Shown here: positions 28,405 to 37,292 of the stretch, in pieces | Layout of the letters: each line of letters begins with the position of its first letter | How positions within the stretch are numbered: position 1 is the stretch's first letter | Assembly (NCBI GenBank): GCA_046349875.1 | Contig: JAXMBN010000027.1 | Coordinates: 15,239-79,238 of the forward strand | Length of the DNA: 64,000 nucleotides | Reading direction: 5' to 3' | From: JAXMBN01 sp046349875 | GTDB taxonomy: Bacteria > Planctomycetota > Planctomycetia > Pirellulales > Pirellulaceae | The notes under the pieces: model-generated | Told to the model about the DNA's origin: nothing | The model's database searches: none | The model's input: the letters and a program-made list of their open reading frames with translations, nothing else | Made by a program: the position numbers and the translations under genes

Positions 28405-28865
28405 ATGAAAGGGGGCAGATCGTCTATATCTTTTTGGCATGGATGAGATCAGTCAGACCATACGCACCTACGATGCTCAGACTGAAAAATGTGAATAGCA
28501 CTCTTCAGCATTATTTTGGGCATGATGGCCACGGTTCGGTGCGAGTGCTTTGAGGCTACCGCCGCTATCGCTCAGGTAGCCACCGGCGCGGCCTATATGA
28601 GCTACTGGCGATCTCACAACCGCTTAGCGCAAGCCGCTGAACGCGCCAACTTCATTTACCGAAGCACACTTTGGCTGGACCTCTCTACACCGGTGAATTG
28701 ACTTCATATTCGCCAGTCACCGCCTGCTGGCGCCGCTGTTGTCGACATGTCGTTTACCGCACTTCAACCGCTTCGGTAAATGCCAATGACCGCCAGAGTT
28801 TCTCATTGCATATGGATTCGTGCATGGCGATCCGGTGATGGGGATTGATCCAAGCGACGCAGTTT
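28405..28865 (+). pseudogene. Rhs core fragment, copy 2
   Basis: Similarity to the other copies begins at CAGATCGTCTATATCTTT and runs through DEISQTIRTYDAQT, HYFGHDGHGSVRV, an interval missing the FDATAAI start, AAYMSYWRSHNRLAQA, a short diverged LYTGEL segment, and ends with a diverged YGFVHGDPVMGIDPS (about 28805-28858). It contains several indels and a missing segment relative to copies 1 and 3, so it looks truly degenerate. It is followed by a third distinct tail. Confidence 0.7.
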
Positions 28866-30225
28866 AGTCTTGGAGGCAAGATGGTTTCCACCGGAATAGG
28901 CATGTATATAGCAGGTGCAAATCACAGTCGTGCAGATGTTTCAATTTAGGGCGGGCGCAGGGCAGTGCGGTAGATGGGAATATTTGCTGATTTCATGGTG
29001 AATTTCCTCGAAACTAGCGGATGCGTTTGTGGAACAAGCACGCAATTCGGTTATCGCCATGATCCCAGTCGTTGAATCCCTTTACGGCATACCAAATTGG
29101 CTCTGCTATTTATGGAGTTGTTCGCCGCATACTCTATGGCAGATGACATAGCAAAGGCGATCAACGACACCGGATCAAATGCAGATGTGTGTTGAGTAGC
29201 GGTTATAGTGCAATGGCTACGGGCCCGCCCTTCGGGAGCGCGCGGATTGAGACAACTTTTGTTGTTTCCGGTACGATCGAGCGAGTTCAAGTCGATAGAT
29301 GATTTTATCATATAAACGTCGCTCAGCGACGAATAAACGGGAGAGACAACGTGCCTTCATCTGTTTCCTCAACTCAGTGGTACGACGCAAAAAGCTCATA
29401 AACTGCACAAAGACTTGGTGGAGTTCTCAGTCTCGTTTCTGAACGGATGACTGGCGAGTTCGAGTTCGATGCAATTAGCGATAGCGTATCCACCAGTCGA
29501 AACCCAGAGCATTCACGGGCGGATCGAAATGGGCTGATCAGGCAAAACCTGTTCGAGATAGCAGCACAGACAGGGAGCGCGCATTTTCACTTTGAGTCAA
29601 TGCCTGCTCGGGACGTTCTTAACAACCGAGGCGTTACAGCGAACGCTACAAAGTGCCGGTCGATGCCGGAATCGGTGATTTCTCGTAGTTATTAGCGGTA
29701 GAGATTGGCGTCCTGAATTGTGCTGCCACCCGTTGGTATCGACGGATGCATTGTTTCTCGTGAGGCAACGCTCATCGACTATGCAGCGGAGAAGATTTCA
29801 TTACCGGATTCAACCAGAAGGAAGAGAACCTAAGCAGTTCCTCAGTTGGTTTCACACCGACGGAGTACGCACCGGTCTACTGAAGGATTGTCTCTCGTTT
29901 TATCTGCTCAAGACGCAAGAGAAGTCACCAGAGCCGATTCTGACGCTCGCTTCAGCACTCGAAAAGCCGTACCCTCATTCTGATCTCGAAGACGTTTCAG
30001 TTTCTGCCTTGATTGATATCCGGAATGAGAACGGTACGAGGCGAATGATTCGATCGGTTTTTCATGTCAAGATTGCATCGTTGTGTCAGTAGAGGGATCG
30101 AGGGTAGTTTTGAGCCTGTCCAAGATAGAAAGATTGCGGCTCAGCCGCAGCATGGTATCACGACTTTGACGTAACGACTTCCAAGAAGTTGATTGTGTCT
30201 ACGCTGAAGAACAGCTGGCATGTTG
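28866..30225 (+). other. Tail following Rhs copy 2 and unassigned sequence
   Basis: The start reads SLGGKMVSTGIGMYIAGANH-SRAD, the same style of post-core segment as after copy 3. Beyond it no long frame is sustained: AFVEQARNSVIAMIPVVES (about 29022-29080) and NLFEIAAQTGSAHFHFESMP-ARDVLNNRG (29545-29640) are the most protein-like stretches. An ORF at 29718-30092 (124 aa, ending SALIDIRNENGTRRMIRSVF) could be an orphan immunity gene or part of the tail. Nothing is recognised. Confidence 0.35.
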
Positions 30226-31775
30226 CCGCACCACGGCGATGGATGATACTACGATTCCGAAGGCAGATTGATTCAGGTAACGACACCGGAAGGAATGATC
30301 AACGATGTCGATTCAGTGACAGGTCAGAAGTTGAGGACATGGACCACCAAAGCTACCGACTCGATCTGAGCAATTTGGCAGATATGGCCGAAGATACTCG
30401 ATATTCTTACAACGAATCCTGGCTTTGGATAACTGCGACGGTGGTAGAGAAAGGGGACGCTCGGGCAGGTTCTCAGCAAGAAAAGAACACCTATAGCTAA
30501 CAGATCTCCAAGGCCGGCAACGAAGAATGGATTCATGAATGGAATCATCCAATCGACGAATTTATCTGATGGGGCAATCAGTCGAATGCGACATTTTCAG
30601 GCCGACAATACGCCATACGATTTGGGAGACAACCCTCTTCGCGATGAATTCAAGCACACAGAACGCGGTCGAATTGAGGACCAAGATGGTCGACGGCTCG
30701 ATGCCGACAACAATGCGAGTACTCCCTGATGTGTGCCGCGAACGACGACCTACGATTGATCTTACGATGGCCAACAACCGGCTGGCACTAAAGAAATGAT
30801 GATCGATAATTTCGATGATGCGGTCGATCGCACCGACACGTTTGTGATGGATCTGTTTGGTAATCGGGTGAAAACGCACAACCAATCTTGCTTCTTGACG
30901 CCGAATGTTGTCGATCAGGTATCGGTTTTTACGACAACAATGACCGAATTTATGAGCAGCTCGATGAAGGTGGCAATGGGTCGCTCGATCAGACAAATTC
31001 CTCCTACTCCTGGAATGGTACTCGTTAATCTGAAACAGTTATTCGTGGAAGCGTCACGGAAACGGCTCAGAGCTTTTCCGCGACCTTCAAGGGAGAATGA
31101 TATCTGCCACGACCAGTAAGAATGGTTTTCTGCTGGCGAGAGTGGATTATCAATACGACTCCCATGGAGCGAATCTCTGCCAGAACGTATGCCGATGCTA
31201 CAACGGGAACGGCCAGATTGAATCAGGTGAGCTTACTGACCAACCGAATACCTCATCGATTACAACAACTTTACGGGGTATTCTCAAACAATCGTAGAGA
31301 CGAGCAAGAATGCAACCGGGCAGCGGATCAAGCAAATCGTCTATACCTTTGGTATGGATGATCAGTCAGACCATACGCACCTACGATGCTCAGACCAGAA
31401 TGTGATCAGCACCCTTCAGCACTACTTTGGGCATGATGGCCACGGTTCGGTGCGAGTACTTTTTGATGCCACTGCCGCTATCGCACAGGTGTTTACCTAC
31501 GCGGCCTATGGCGAGCTACATCATGATCCACAACCGCTTGTCGCAAGCCGTTGGAACTGTCAACGCTCGGGATCGAAGGCAATGCCTTTACGAACCTCCT
31601 TTACAACGGCAGGTGGCGAATCTTTCGATAGCCGGATCGACAGCAATACCCTCCGCGCCTGCTTTTGCGTCGACATGCACAGGTTTTACGACGCTCGATC
31701 CGTACTCAGGTAACGCCAGCGACCCACTGAGCTTCCACAAGTATGGATTCGTGCACGTTGATCCCGCAGGGAATT
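30225..31775 (+). pseudogene. Rhs YD-repeat and core region, copy 3 (longest)
   Basis: Reading across frames gives YD-repeat text from about 30250 (GRLIQVTTPEGMIN, LRTWTTKATDS, EDTRYSYN). Then come PDNTPYDLGDNPLRDEFK-like sequence, the IDNFDDAVDRTDTFVMDLFG block (30800-30860) and YADATTGTARLN. The same core as copy 1 follows (TIVETSKNATGQRIKQIVYT, VRVLFDATAAIAQVFTYAAY) with the terminal TLDPYSGNASDPLSFHKYGF-VHVDPAGN (31690-31770). It is about 90% identical by eye to copy 4 over their shared 0.9 kb. Frame breaks occur every 100-300 nt. It is the only copy with substantial YD repeats joined to an intact-looking tail. Confidence 0.8.
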
Positions 31776-32533
31776 GATCCGACAGGGTAGGAACCTTATG
31801 GGTTCTGTGATGACCGGAATCTCATTCGGGATGAATATGATGTTCTTGCCTTACAACGGTCGCGTCGGCTGCACCAGGTGGCAACACATTTGGATTCTGA
31901 CCTGGATGTCGATTAAAGCCAACTTTTACGAATTATTTTTCGGGCTCGATTCGCAATCAGGAGAACAGCTTAGTGCATCTAGGCGCGCAATGTCTGGTGT
32001 CTTTCTTCTACTTGACTTTGGAAGCGGTGGCCAAATCAAACGTATATTCCCGAAGAATATCCCGCTTGATGATATTGCAAGATTTGCGAACAAACTTCAC
32101 GTCGAGCACGTTCAGCATGCACCAGCAACGAAAGAAATTGCAATGGCAGCCGCACTGAAGTTTTCGGAAGAGATTGCGGAGAACGGTATCAAAGTTGGTG
32201 GTAAGTGGGCTATTGGGGCAGATATTTTGGCTGAGACAGTTGATGGGAAATTGATTGCGCGTGAGGTTAGCGTGCTTCAAGGACCCTAAGAGGCCTGTAT
32301 GGAAAAGTAATAGAAGAAGCTGATCAGATTGGTCGAGGGATGAGTCAAGCAGATCTAGACCGGTTGGCCGTACGTGATGTTGTGATTCAAGTTAGCCAAG
32401 AGCTTGCAGACAGTCCAGGAATTAGGAACGCGCTGAAGAAGTGATTCGCAATGCCGAGGCGTTTTATTCTGGACTCGGCCAAAGAGCGCGTAAAATAATT
32501 GACCTGATGAAACGTCAAATTGGATCACTTTAA
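31774..32533 (+). pseudogene. Candidate C-terminal toxin tip after Rhs copy 3
   Basis: A 171-codon open frame (31774-32289) starts right after the Rhs DPAG(N) boundary with a hydrophobic pre-toxin part (LMGSVMTGISFGMNMMFLPY). It continues with LSASRRAMSGVFLLLDFGSG, IPLDDIARFANKLHVEHVQH and IGADILAETVDGKLIAREVS. One frame switch at about 32285 extends it: LRGLYGKVIEEADQIGRGMS, DLDRLAVRDVVIQVSQELAD, AFYSGLGQRARKIIDLMKRQ-IGSL, stop near 32533. The sequence is coherent, mixed alpha/beta and basic at the end, unlike the other tails. No catalytic family is recognised; a nuclease-type tip is a guess. Confidence 0.5.
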
Positions 32534-32550
32534 AGAGTGATTGCAACCAA

Positions 32551-32811
32551 ATGAAGCTGTACCAATCTGCCACGAGCAAGAGATCGGTATCGATGGGTGT
32601 AATGCCATGCTCCTCAGACGAACCGATCACACATCACTCTATCGATGCCGAAAAACTCTGGATTGCTTTCAGTCGATTTATGTACGTTCATGCTAACTGT
32701 AAATGTACTACGATGACGGAGATCAACTTCACATGCAAGACTGGAATGGGTACAAAAGAAAAAGACAACAGCTATGGTATTCCGTTCAAAAGGCCCAGAA
32801 AATGTATTTGA
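32551..32811 (+). CDS. Small ORF in the immunity-gene position
   Basis: 86 codons, 17 nt after the end of the copy-3 tail, where an immunity gene is expected in Rhs toxin modules. The product (MKLYQSATSKRSVSMGVMPC, with several Cys) is not recognised and its composition is not convincing. Other frames here (MYYDDGDQLHMQDWNGYKRK, about 32705-32765) look at least as protein-like, so the real gene may be frameshifted. Confidence 0.25.
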   Translation: MKLYQSATSKRSVSMGVMPCSSDEPITHHSIDAEKLWIAFSRFMYVHANCKCTTMTEINFTCKTGMGTKEKDNSYGIPFKRPRKCI

Positions 32812-32844
32812 TCTCTAATGAAATCCTAAAGAAGAGTCGGAATT

Positions 32845-33742
32845 CGATTCGATGGGGCGAATCATTCGTATGCGACATTTAGGGCCGGACAATACGCCAT
32901 ACGATTTGGGAGACAACCCTCTTCGCGATGAATTCAAGTACACACAGAACGCGGTCGGACTGAGGACCAAGATGGTCGAGACTTTTTGGCTCGATGCCGA
33001 CAACAATGCAAGTACTCCTGATGTAGCTCGCACGACAACCTACGATTGGATCTACGATGCCAACAACCGGCTTACCCAGGAAATGATCGATAGTTTCGAT
33101 GATGCGGTCGATCGCACCGACACGTTTGTGATGGATCTGTTTGGCAATCGGGTGAAACGCACAACCAACCTTGCCTCGACGCCCAATGTCATCGATCAGG
33201 TATTTACCTATCTTTACGACAACAATGACCGAATTCTGAGTGAGCAGCTCGATGAAGGTAGCAATGGGTCGGATTGATCAAACGACCTCCCTACTCCTGG
33301 AGTGGTACTCAGCAGTCTGCAAAAACAGTTGTTCGTGGAAGCGTCACGGAAACGGCTCAGAGCTTTTCCTATGACCTTCAAGGAGAATGATATCCGCCAC
33401 GACCAGTAAGAATGGCTCTCCCTTGGCGAGAGTGGATTACCAATACGACTCCCATGGAACGCGAATCTCTGCCAAAACATATGCCGATGCGAACGGAACG
33501 GCCAGATTGAATTAGGTGAGCTTACCGGATCAACCGAATACCTCATCGATTACAACAACTTTACGGGGTATTCTCAAAACAATCGTAGAGACGAGCAAGA
33601 ATGCAACCGGGCAGCGGATCAAGCAAATCGTCTATACCTTTGGCATGGATGAGATCAGTCAGACCGTACGCACCTACGATGCTCAGACTCAGAGTGTGAC
33701 CAGCACCCTTCAGCACTATTTTGGTCATGATGGCCACGGTTC
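32845..33742 (+). pseudogene. Rhs YD-repeat/core fragment, copy 4, truncated
   Basis: Open for 141 codons from 32852: MRHLGPDNTPYDLGDNPLRD, TTTYDWIYDANNRLTQEMID, SFDDAVDRTDTFVMDLFGNR, NLASTPNVIDQVFTYLYDNN. Frame breaks follow near 33275, 33390 and 33510, then TIVETSKNATGQRIKQIVYT and LQHYFGHDGHGS, where similarity stops abruptly at about 33742. The core that should follow is absent; instead the 20-bp flanking repeat begins 8 nt later. Relative to copies 1 and 3 one A is added at 33576-33579 (AAAA against AAA), an example of a homopolymer difference between copies. Confidence 0.8.
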
Positions 33743-33749
33743 CTTCCAC

Positions 33750-33769
33750 AGCGTTACCATCTTTTCGGT
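33750..33769 (+). repeat. Right copy of the 20-bp direct repeat flanking the Rhs region
   Basis: AGCGTTACCATCTTTTCGGT, 19 of 20 identical to 24978-24997 in the same orientation. It marks the point where the fourth Rhs copy is cut off, which suggests a recombination or insertion boundary. Confidence 0.5.
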
Positions 33770-33909
33770 GTGCGACCCGGTTTTGAAAAACCATACTCAA
33801 AAACTGTATTAGGCAGTTTGCTTGCTACTCCCCAGTAGAAGCTCTCTATTTAACATCTTTCCTGAAGCATGGCTCGTCCGATAGATGCGCTCTACAAAGG
33901 GCTGCCGGC

Positions 33910-34329
33910 TCAATTCGGTGGATGCTTACCAATAATGACCCAAAGGGACCGCACCTCAACCAATTGAGGACGATTCATGCGCAATAGGTTGACCGTGGCA
34001 ACACCTATCTCAGTCAACCCAACTATGACCGTACCGTTCACTGACCAATCAAAGTGATCAAGCCAGCTATCCTGCTGAGGGTGGAATAATCGCGCCTCGA
34101 TCCCTTGATCGGTGAGCCCAATAATACGATTGGCTTTGTGTCGATTACAGGTAGGGCAAGCAAGGCAGAGGTTTTCAAAGCCAGTTTGCCCTCCGAGCGA
34201 CAACGGTTGGATGTGTTCGACTTCAAAGGTGACTACCGTAAGCGCTTCGCTCGACTGACAATATGCACACCGCTGCAAGAAGTGAGCACGTACACGTTGC
34301 CTCAGCTCGGCAGGAATGTAGACGCTCAA
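33910..34329 (-). CDS. HNH endonuclease
   Basis: A 139-aa protein with a compact HNH nuclease fold in the first half: CAYCQSS (about 21-27, first zinc pair), VTFEVEHIQPLSLGG (about 33-47, the catalytic H), ENLCLACPTCNRHKANRI (about 52-69, N and the second zinc pair plus the final H). The C-terminal half (IEARLFHPQQDSWLDHFDWS and following) is the extension typical of stand-alone HNH proteins common in cyanobacteria and planctomycetes. It begins 8 nt after a small acidic gene on the same strand, so the two form an operon. It sits just outside the Rhs array. No frame disruption. Confidence 0.9.
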   Translation of the reverse strand: MSVYIPAELRQRVRAHFLQRCAYCQSSEALTVVTFEVEHIQPLSLGGQTGFENLCLACPTCNRHKANRIIGLTDQGIEARLFHPQQDSWLDHFDWSVNGTVIVGLTEIGVATVNLLRMNRPQLVEVRSLWVIIGKHPPN

Positions 34330-34337
34330 ATCACTTC

Positions 34338-34568
34338 CTAATTCTTCATTTGATGTAGCTTAGCAGCCGCATGAGCTTTCACGAGATTGAGCTCATCAAC
34401 TTGCATCAGCAAAAGGTCGAGTTCCTTTGTTTGCTCGGCCGAAAGTTCGCCTTCGACATTCTTCGCCAATAGCTCTTCCAATCGTGATTGGCTCTTGGAT
34501 GCTAAGGCCATGTCGGCTAATGCCATCAATCCCTCGGTGCTAACCACTAGGCTTACTTCATCTGGCAT
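34338..34568 (-). CDS. Small helical partner of the HNH protein
   Basis: A 76-aa acidic, all-helical protein: VSLVVSTEGLMALADMALAS, LEELLAKNVEGELSAEQTKE, LDLLLMQVDELNLVKAHAAA. From recall, similar small proteins (E-G-x-L-[ST]-x-E-E-x-x-E-L-D-x-L-L pattern) precede HNH genes of this type in other genomes. Function unknown; a partner or antitoxin-like role is inferred only from pairing and acidity. Confidence 0.8.
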   Translation of the reverse strand: MPDEVSLVVSTEGLMALADMALASKSQSRLEELLAKNVEGELSAEQTKELDLLLMQVDELNLVKAHAAAKLHQMKN

Positions 34569-34830
34569 TTGGCATATCTCCTGTGTGCTAACGTCGACTC
34601 AATCATACGAATATTGTGAAACGAATTCCACACGAGAGTTGGAAATGGAAGCCAATGAGGGATAAAATATCGGATCATTCAGCTAGCAGAACAGCGTGAC
34701 TGTTCTAGTACAATGAGCGGCAAATGGTACGGGAATTGAAGTTGAGATCTTCGAGACGTACCTTGGGTGGGATCGTCTCTAGCGATTTGTGACAATGCAT
34801 CACAAAAATACCTGAGGTGAAAGGTACCAA

Positions 34831-35787
34831 TTGCAAGTTCCATCCGATCATCGAATCGAAAGTCGTGTCACAATCGTTGGAGCAGGGCACGTAGGAAGCA
34901 CTATGGCCTTTTCGCTCCTTTGTCGCGGACTTTGCGAAGAAATCGTCCTCGTGAATCGCACCCGAGCAAAAGCCGAGGGGGAAGCGGCTGACCTTCAGCA
35001 TGCTGCAGGTTTTGCGCAGCGGGCCGTTCAAGTTCGGGCTGGCGATATCCCAGATACTGCTCAGTCGGATGTGATCATTTTTACCATTGGCGCTCCCGGC
35101 GTCCCTGGTTCGCGGACGGCGGGCGCTCAACAGAACGCAAAGCTACTCCGCCAGATGGTGCCGGAATACGTTCGCTACAGTCCCGATGCCATCTTGCTGA
35201 TCGTTACCAATCCCGTCGATGCGATGTCGTACGTTGCGTGGAAAGCAAGTGGACTACCATCGAATCGAGTGCTTGGTACGGGAACGTTGATTGATAGCGC
35301 TCGGTTTCGCACCTATCTCTCGCGGCAACTGCAGATACACCCCGATGATATTCGAGCCTACGTCTTGGGCGAACACGGGGAAACTCAATTTCCAGCTGTC
35401 AGCGTAGCGGCCACGGGTGGTCAACGCCTTGATCCCAATATCCAAGTCGATGAGGCTTTTCGGCAAACGGTCGAATCGGCGCATGAGATCTTTGCAATCA
35501 AGGGTTACACCAACTATGCAATCGCCTTGGCCGGTACCATGATCGTTGAGTCGATACTCAACGATAGTCGTCGGACGCTCCCCGTCTCGACCTATGTAGA
35601 GGATTATGCGGGGCATCGTGATGTCTATCTATCGCTCCCCGCGGTCATCGGACGAAATGGGGTGCAACGAGTTCTGCAACCTGGTATGAATGAAGCCGAA
35701 CAATCCCAGTTGACGCGATGTGTTGAGCATATTCGGCGAACCATCGATGCATGTGGCTTAAATGATTTGCCTACCAATCTATCATGA
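34831..35787 (+). CDS. L-lactate/malate dehydrogenase family protein
   Basis: 318 aa. Rossmann NAD site VTIVGAGHVGSTMAFSLL (near 13-30); LIVTNPVDAMSYVAW (near 130, N of the TNPVD motif); GTGTLIDSARFRTYLSRQL (substrate Arg); YVLGEHGETQFPAVSVAATG with the catalytic His near 179. The overall match is to L-lactate dehydrogenases. Two differences stand out. The residue after the second strand is N (LVNRTRAKAEGEAADL) rather than the usual D that binds the NAD ribose. The substrate loop reads GAPGVPGSRTAGAQQN, without the Gln that defines lactate specificity and about one residue short. The TTG start at 34831 has GAGGTGAAAGG upstream. It overlaps the next gene by 4 nt. Confidence 0.85.
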   Translation: MQVPSDHRIESRVTIVGAGHVGSTMAFSLLCRGLCEEIVLVNRTRAKAEGEAADLQHAAGFAQRAVQVRAGDIPDTAQSDVIIFTIGAPGVPGSRTAGAQQNAKLLRQMVPEYVRYSPDAILLIVTNPVDAMSYVAWKASGLPSNRVLGTGTLIDSARFRTYLSRQLQIHPDDIRAYVLGEHGETQFPAVSVAATGGQRLDPNIQVDEAFRQTVESAHEIFAIKGYTNYAIALAGTMIVESILNDSRRTLPVSTYVEDYAGHRDVYLSLPAVIGRNGVQRVLQPGMNEAEQSQLTRCVEHIRRTIDACGLNDLPTNLS

Positions 35788-36617
35788 AGCACACTGAGTT
35801 TTCTTTGAGTAGTCATCGCGGACGCTCTCTTTTCGCGCAATCATGGTTGCCAGACGAACGTCCCCAGGCTGTGATGGGAATTGTGCATGGTCTTGGCGAT
35901 CATTCGGGGCGTTACCAGGCAATGGCTCGATGGTTGGTGCAGAAGGGAATCGGAGTTTTTAGTTACGATCAATTGGGACATGGGAGAACAGGTGGAGACA
36001 TGCCCCACTTTGAAACTTTAGTGAGGGACATCGAAGTATTGATCGATCACTTGCATCGCTTCAAGGCTCCACGATTTCTGTATGGGCAGAGTTTAGGTGG
36101 AGGCCTCGTAACGTATGTTGCCCTCAAGCAAAGGGCTCAACTAGAGGGTGTGATTGCGGCCAGCCCCTTACTAAAAACCACCCAAGAGCCTCCCGCATGG
36201 AAGATTGCCATTGGGAAATCGCTCGGGAAATTCTGGCCAACCCTTACCTTGCCAACGGATCTCAATCCTGCTCATCTGACGCATGATCGCGTCGAAGTGG
36301 ATAACTATCGAACCGATCCACTCATTCGTAGGAGAGTCTCGGCGGCCTTAGGCATTTCGATGCTAGAAGCGGGGCGGTGGAGCATGGGCCAGGCCAAGAA
36401 GTTGAGCGTGCCCATGTTGATGATGCATGGAACCGAGGATGCCATTACTTGTAGCCGTGCGAGCGCTGCATTTGCGGCTGCCGCTTCGCACTGTTGCGAA
36501 TGGAAGGCATGGCAAGGACTCTATCATGATCTTCACCATGAGCATGATCGCGAAGACGTGTTCGATTTCGTGGTTCGGTGGATACGTCAGCGAAGTCAAA
36601 CCGAATCTAAAACGTGA
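35784..36617 (+). CDS. Alpha/beta hydrolase, monoacylglycerol lipase-like
   Basis: 277 aa, serine hydrolase_4 family: oxyanion region GIVHGLGDHSGRYQAMARWL, the lid-proximal FSYDQLGHGRTGG, nucleophile elbow LYGQSLGGGLVTY (Ser near 92), acid MLMMHGTEDAITC (Asp near 217) and His in GLYHDLHHEHD (near 246). No signal peptide, so it is cytoplasmic. It is translationally coupled to the dehydrogenase (ATGA overlap), so the two enzymes probably act in one pathway. Its 3' end overlaps the convergent DsrE-like gene by 11 nt. Confidence 0.9.
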   Translation: MKHTEFSLSSHRGRSLFAQSWLPDERPQAVMGIVHGLGDHSGRYQAMARWLVQKGIGVFSYDQLGHGRTGGDMPHFETLVRDIEVLIDHLHRFKAPRFLYGQSLGGGLVTYVALKQRAQLEGVIAASPLLKTTQEPPAWKIAIGKSLGKFWPTLTLPTDLNPAHLTHDRVEVDNYRTDPLIRRRVSAALGISMLEAGRWSMGQAKKLSVPMLMMHGTEDAITCSRASAAFAAAASHCCEWKAWQGLYHDLHHEHDREDVFDFVVRWIRQRSQTESKT

Positions 36618-37017
36618 TGCAAGTTCCTGCAACCGAACGTTCGACAATGGTGGTGAAGCCGGCGAGTGATGCTTGCGCTCTCTGGGGGCCATAATCGGTA
36701 TGAGCGTGATGGAGATCGCAAGTTTGCTGACACGCTGAACAAAGGAGAAGTTCTCCTCCTTGAGCTAGAAACTGATCAAGCAATAGATCCAGTTCGGGAA
36801 AGCCTGGAATGCTGACCCCTTGGCTCGCTCGTTCGTATCCCCAAACCAGTCCGTCGCTTGTCAAGAATAGAGTCGCGGAATGCCCCAAGGCCAAGGACGA
36901 AAGTCCGCAACTGAGGGCCAAGGTTGCATTCTTTCCTTGATCGGATTTGCCCGTGGTGAGAATGATGACAACTTGACGAGGTGATTCTGTCTTGGAAGGA
37001 TCCGTCGGAAGGATCAT
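36607..37017 (-). CDS. DsrE-family sulfur-relay-like protein
   Basis: 136 aa, DsrE/DsrF-like fold: VVIILTTGKSDQGKNATLAL at the start, SLALGHSATLFLTSDGLVWG, LLLDQFLAQGGELLLCSACQ (cysteines near 88-91) and a C-terminal GFTTIVERSVAGTCITF. DsrE and TusBCD proteins carry persulfide on a conserved cysteine. ATG 37017 overlaps the TusA stop by 4 nt, so the two are translationally coupled; a longer start at 37080 would overlap TusA deeply and is not favoured. Confidence 0.82.
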   Translation of the reverse strand: MILPTDPSKTESPRQVVIILTTGKSDQGKNATLALSCGLSSLALGHSATLFLTSDGLVWGYERASQGVSIPGFPELDLLLDQFLAQGGELLLCSACQQTCDLHHAHTDYGPQRAQASLAGFTTIVERSVAGTCITF

Positions 37018-37292
37018 GATGGATCCTTTGCAATGCGGATGCGCGCCCTTTGGCAGTCCGAATTCTCGAAGGAAATGCATTCATGTCCGGTTCGTCGAAG
37101 CCACGCTTCCAAATCCATCTTGAATGCTAAATCAGTTGCCAGCACTTCGAGAACATCATCGCGTTCCAGCGTGCGGGCTGCCTTAGAAAGTTCGACGATC
37201 GGCATGGGGCAATTCATATTGCGACAATCCAAAATCCTAGAAGGAATGGATGCCGGTTCGACGGAGATCGGTGGATGTTCAGCAGCGGTCAT
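37014..37292 (-). CDS. TusA/SirA-type sulfur carrier
   Basis: 92 aa with the TusA signature RILDCRNMNCPMPIVELSKA: the CPxP motif holds the persulfide cysteine near residue 29. The fold continues VLEVLATDLAFKMDLEAWLR and ends HECISFENSDCQRARIRIAK. TusA-like proteins accept sulfur from cysteine desulfurases or rhodaneses and pass it to DsrE-type partners. It overlaps both the preceding GGDEF-EAL gene and the following DsrE gene by 4 nt each. Confidence 0.93.
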   Translation of the reverse strand: MTAAEHPPISVEPASIPSRILDCRNMNCPMPIVELSKAARTLERDDVLEVLATDLAFKMDLEAWLRRTGHECISFENSDCQRARIRIAKDPS

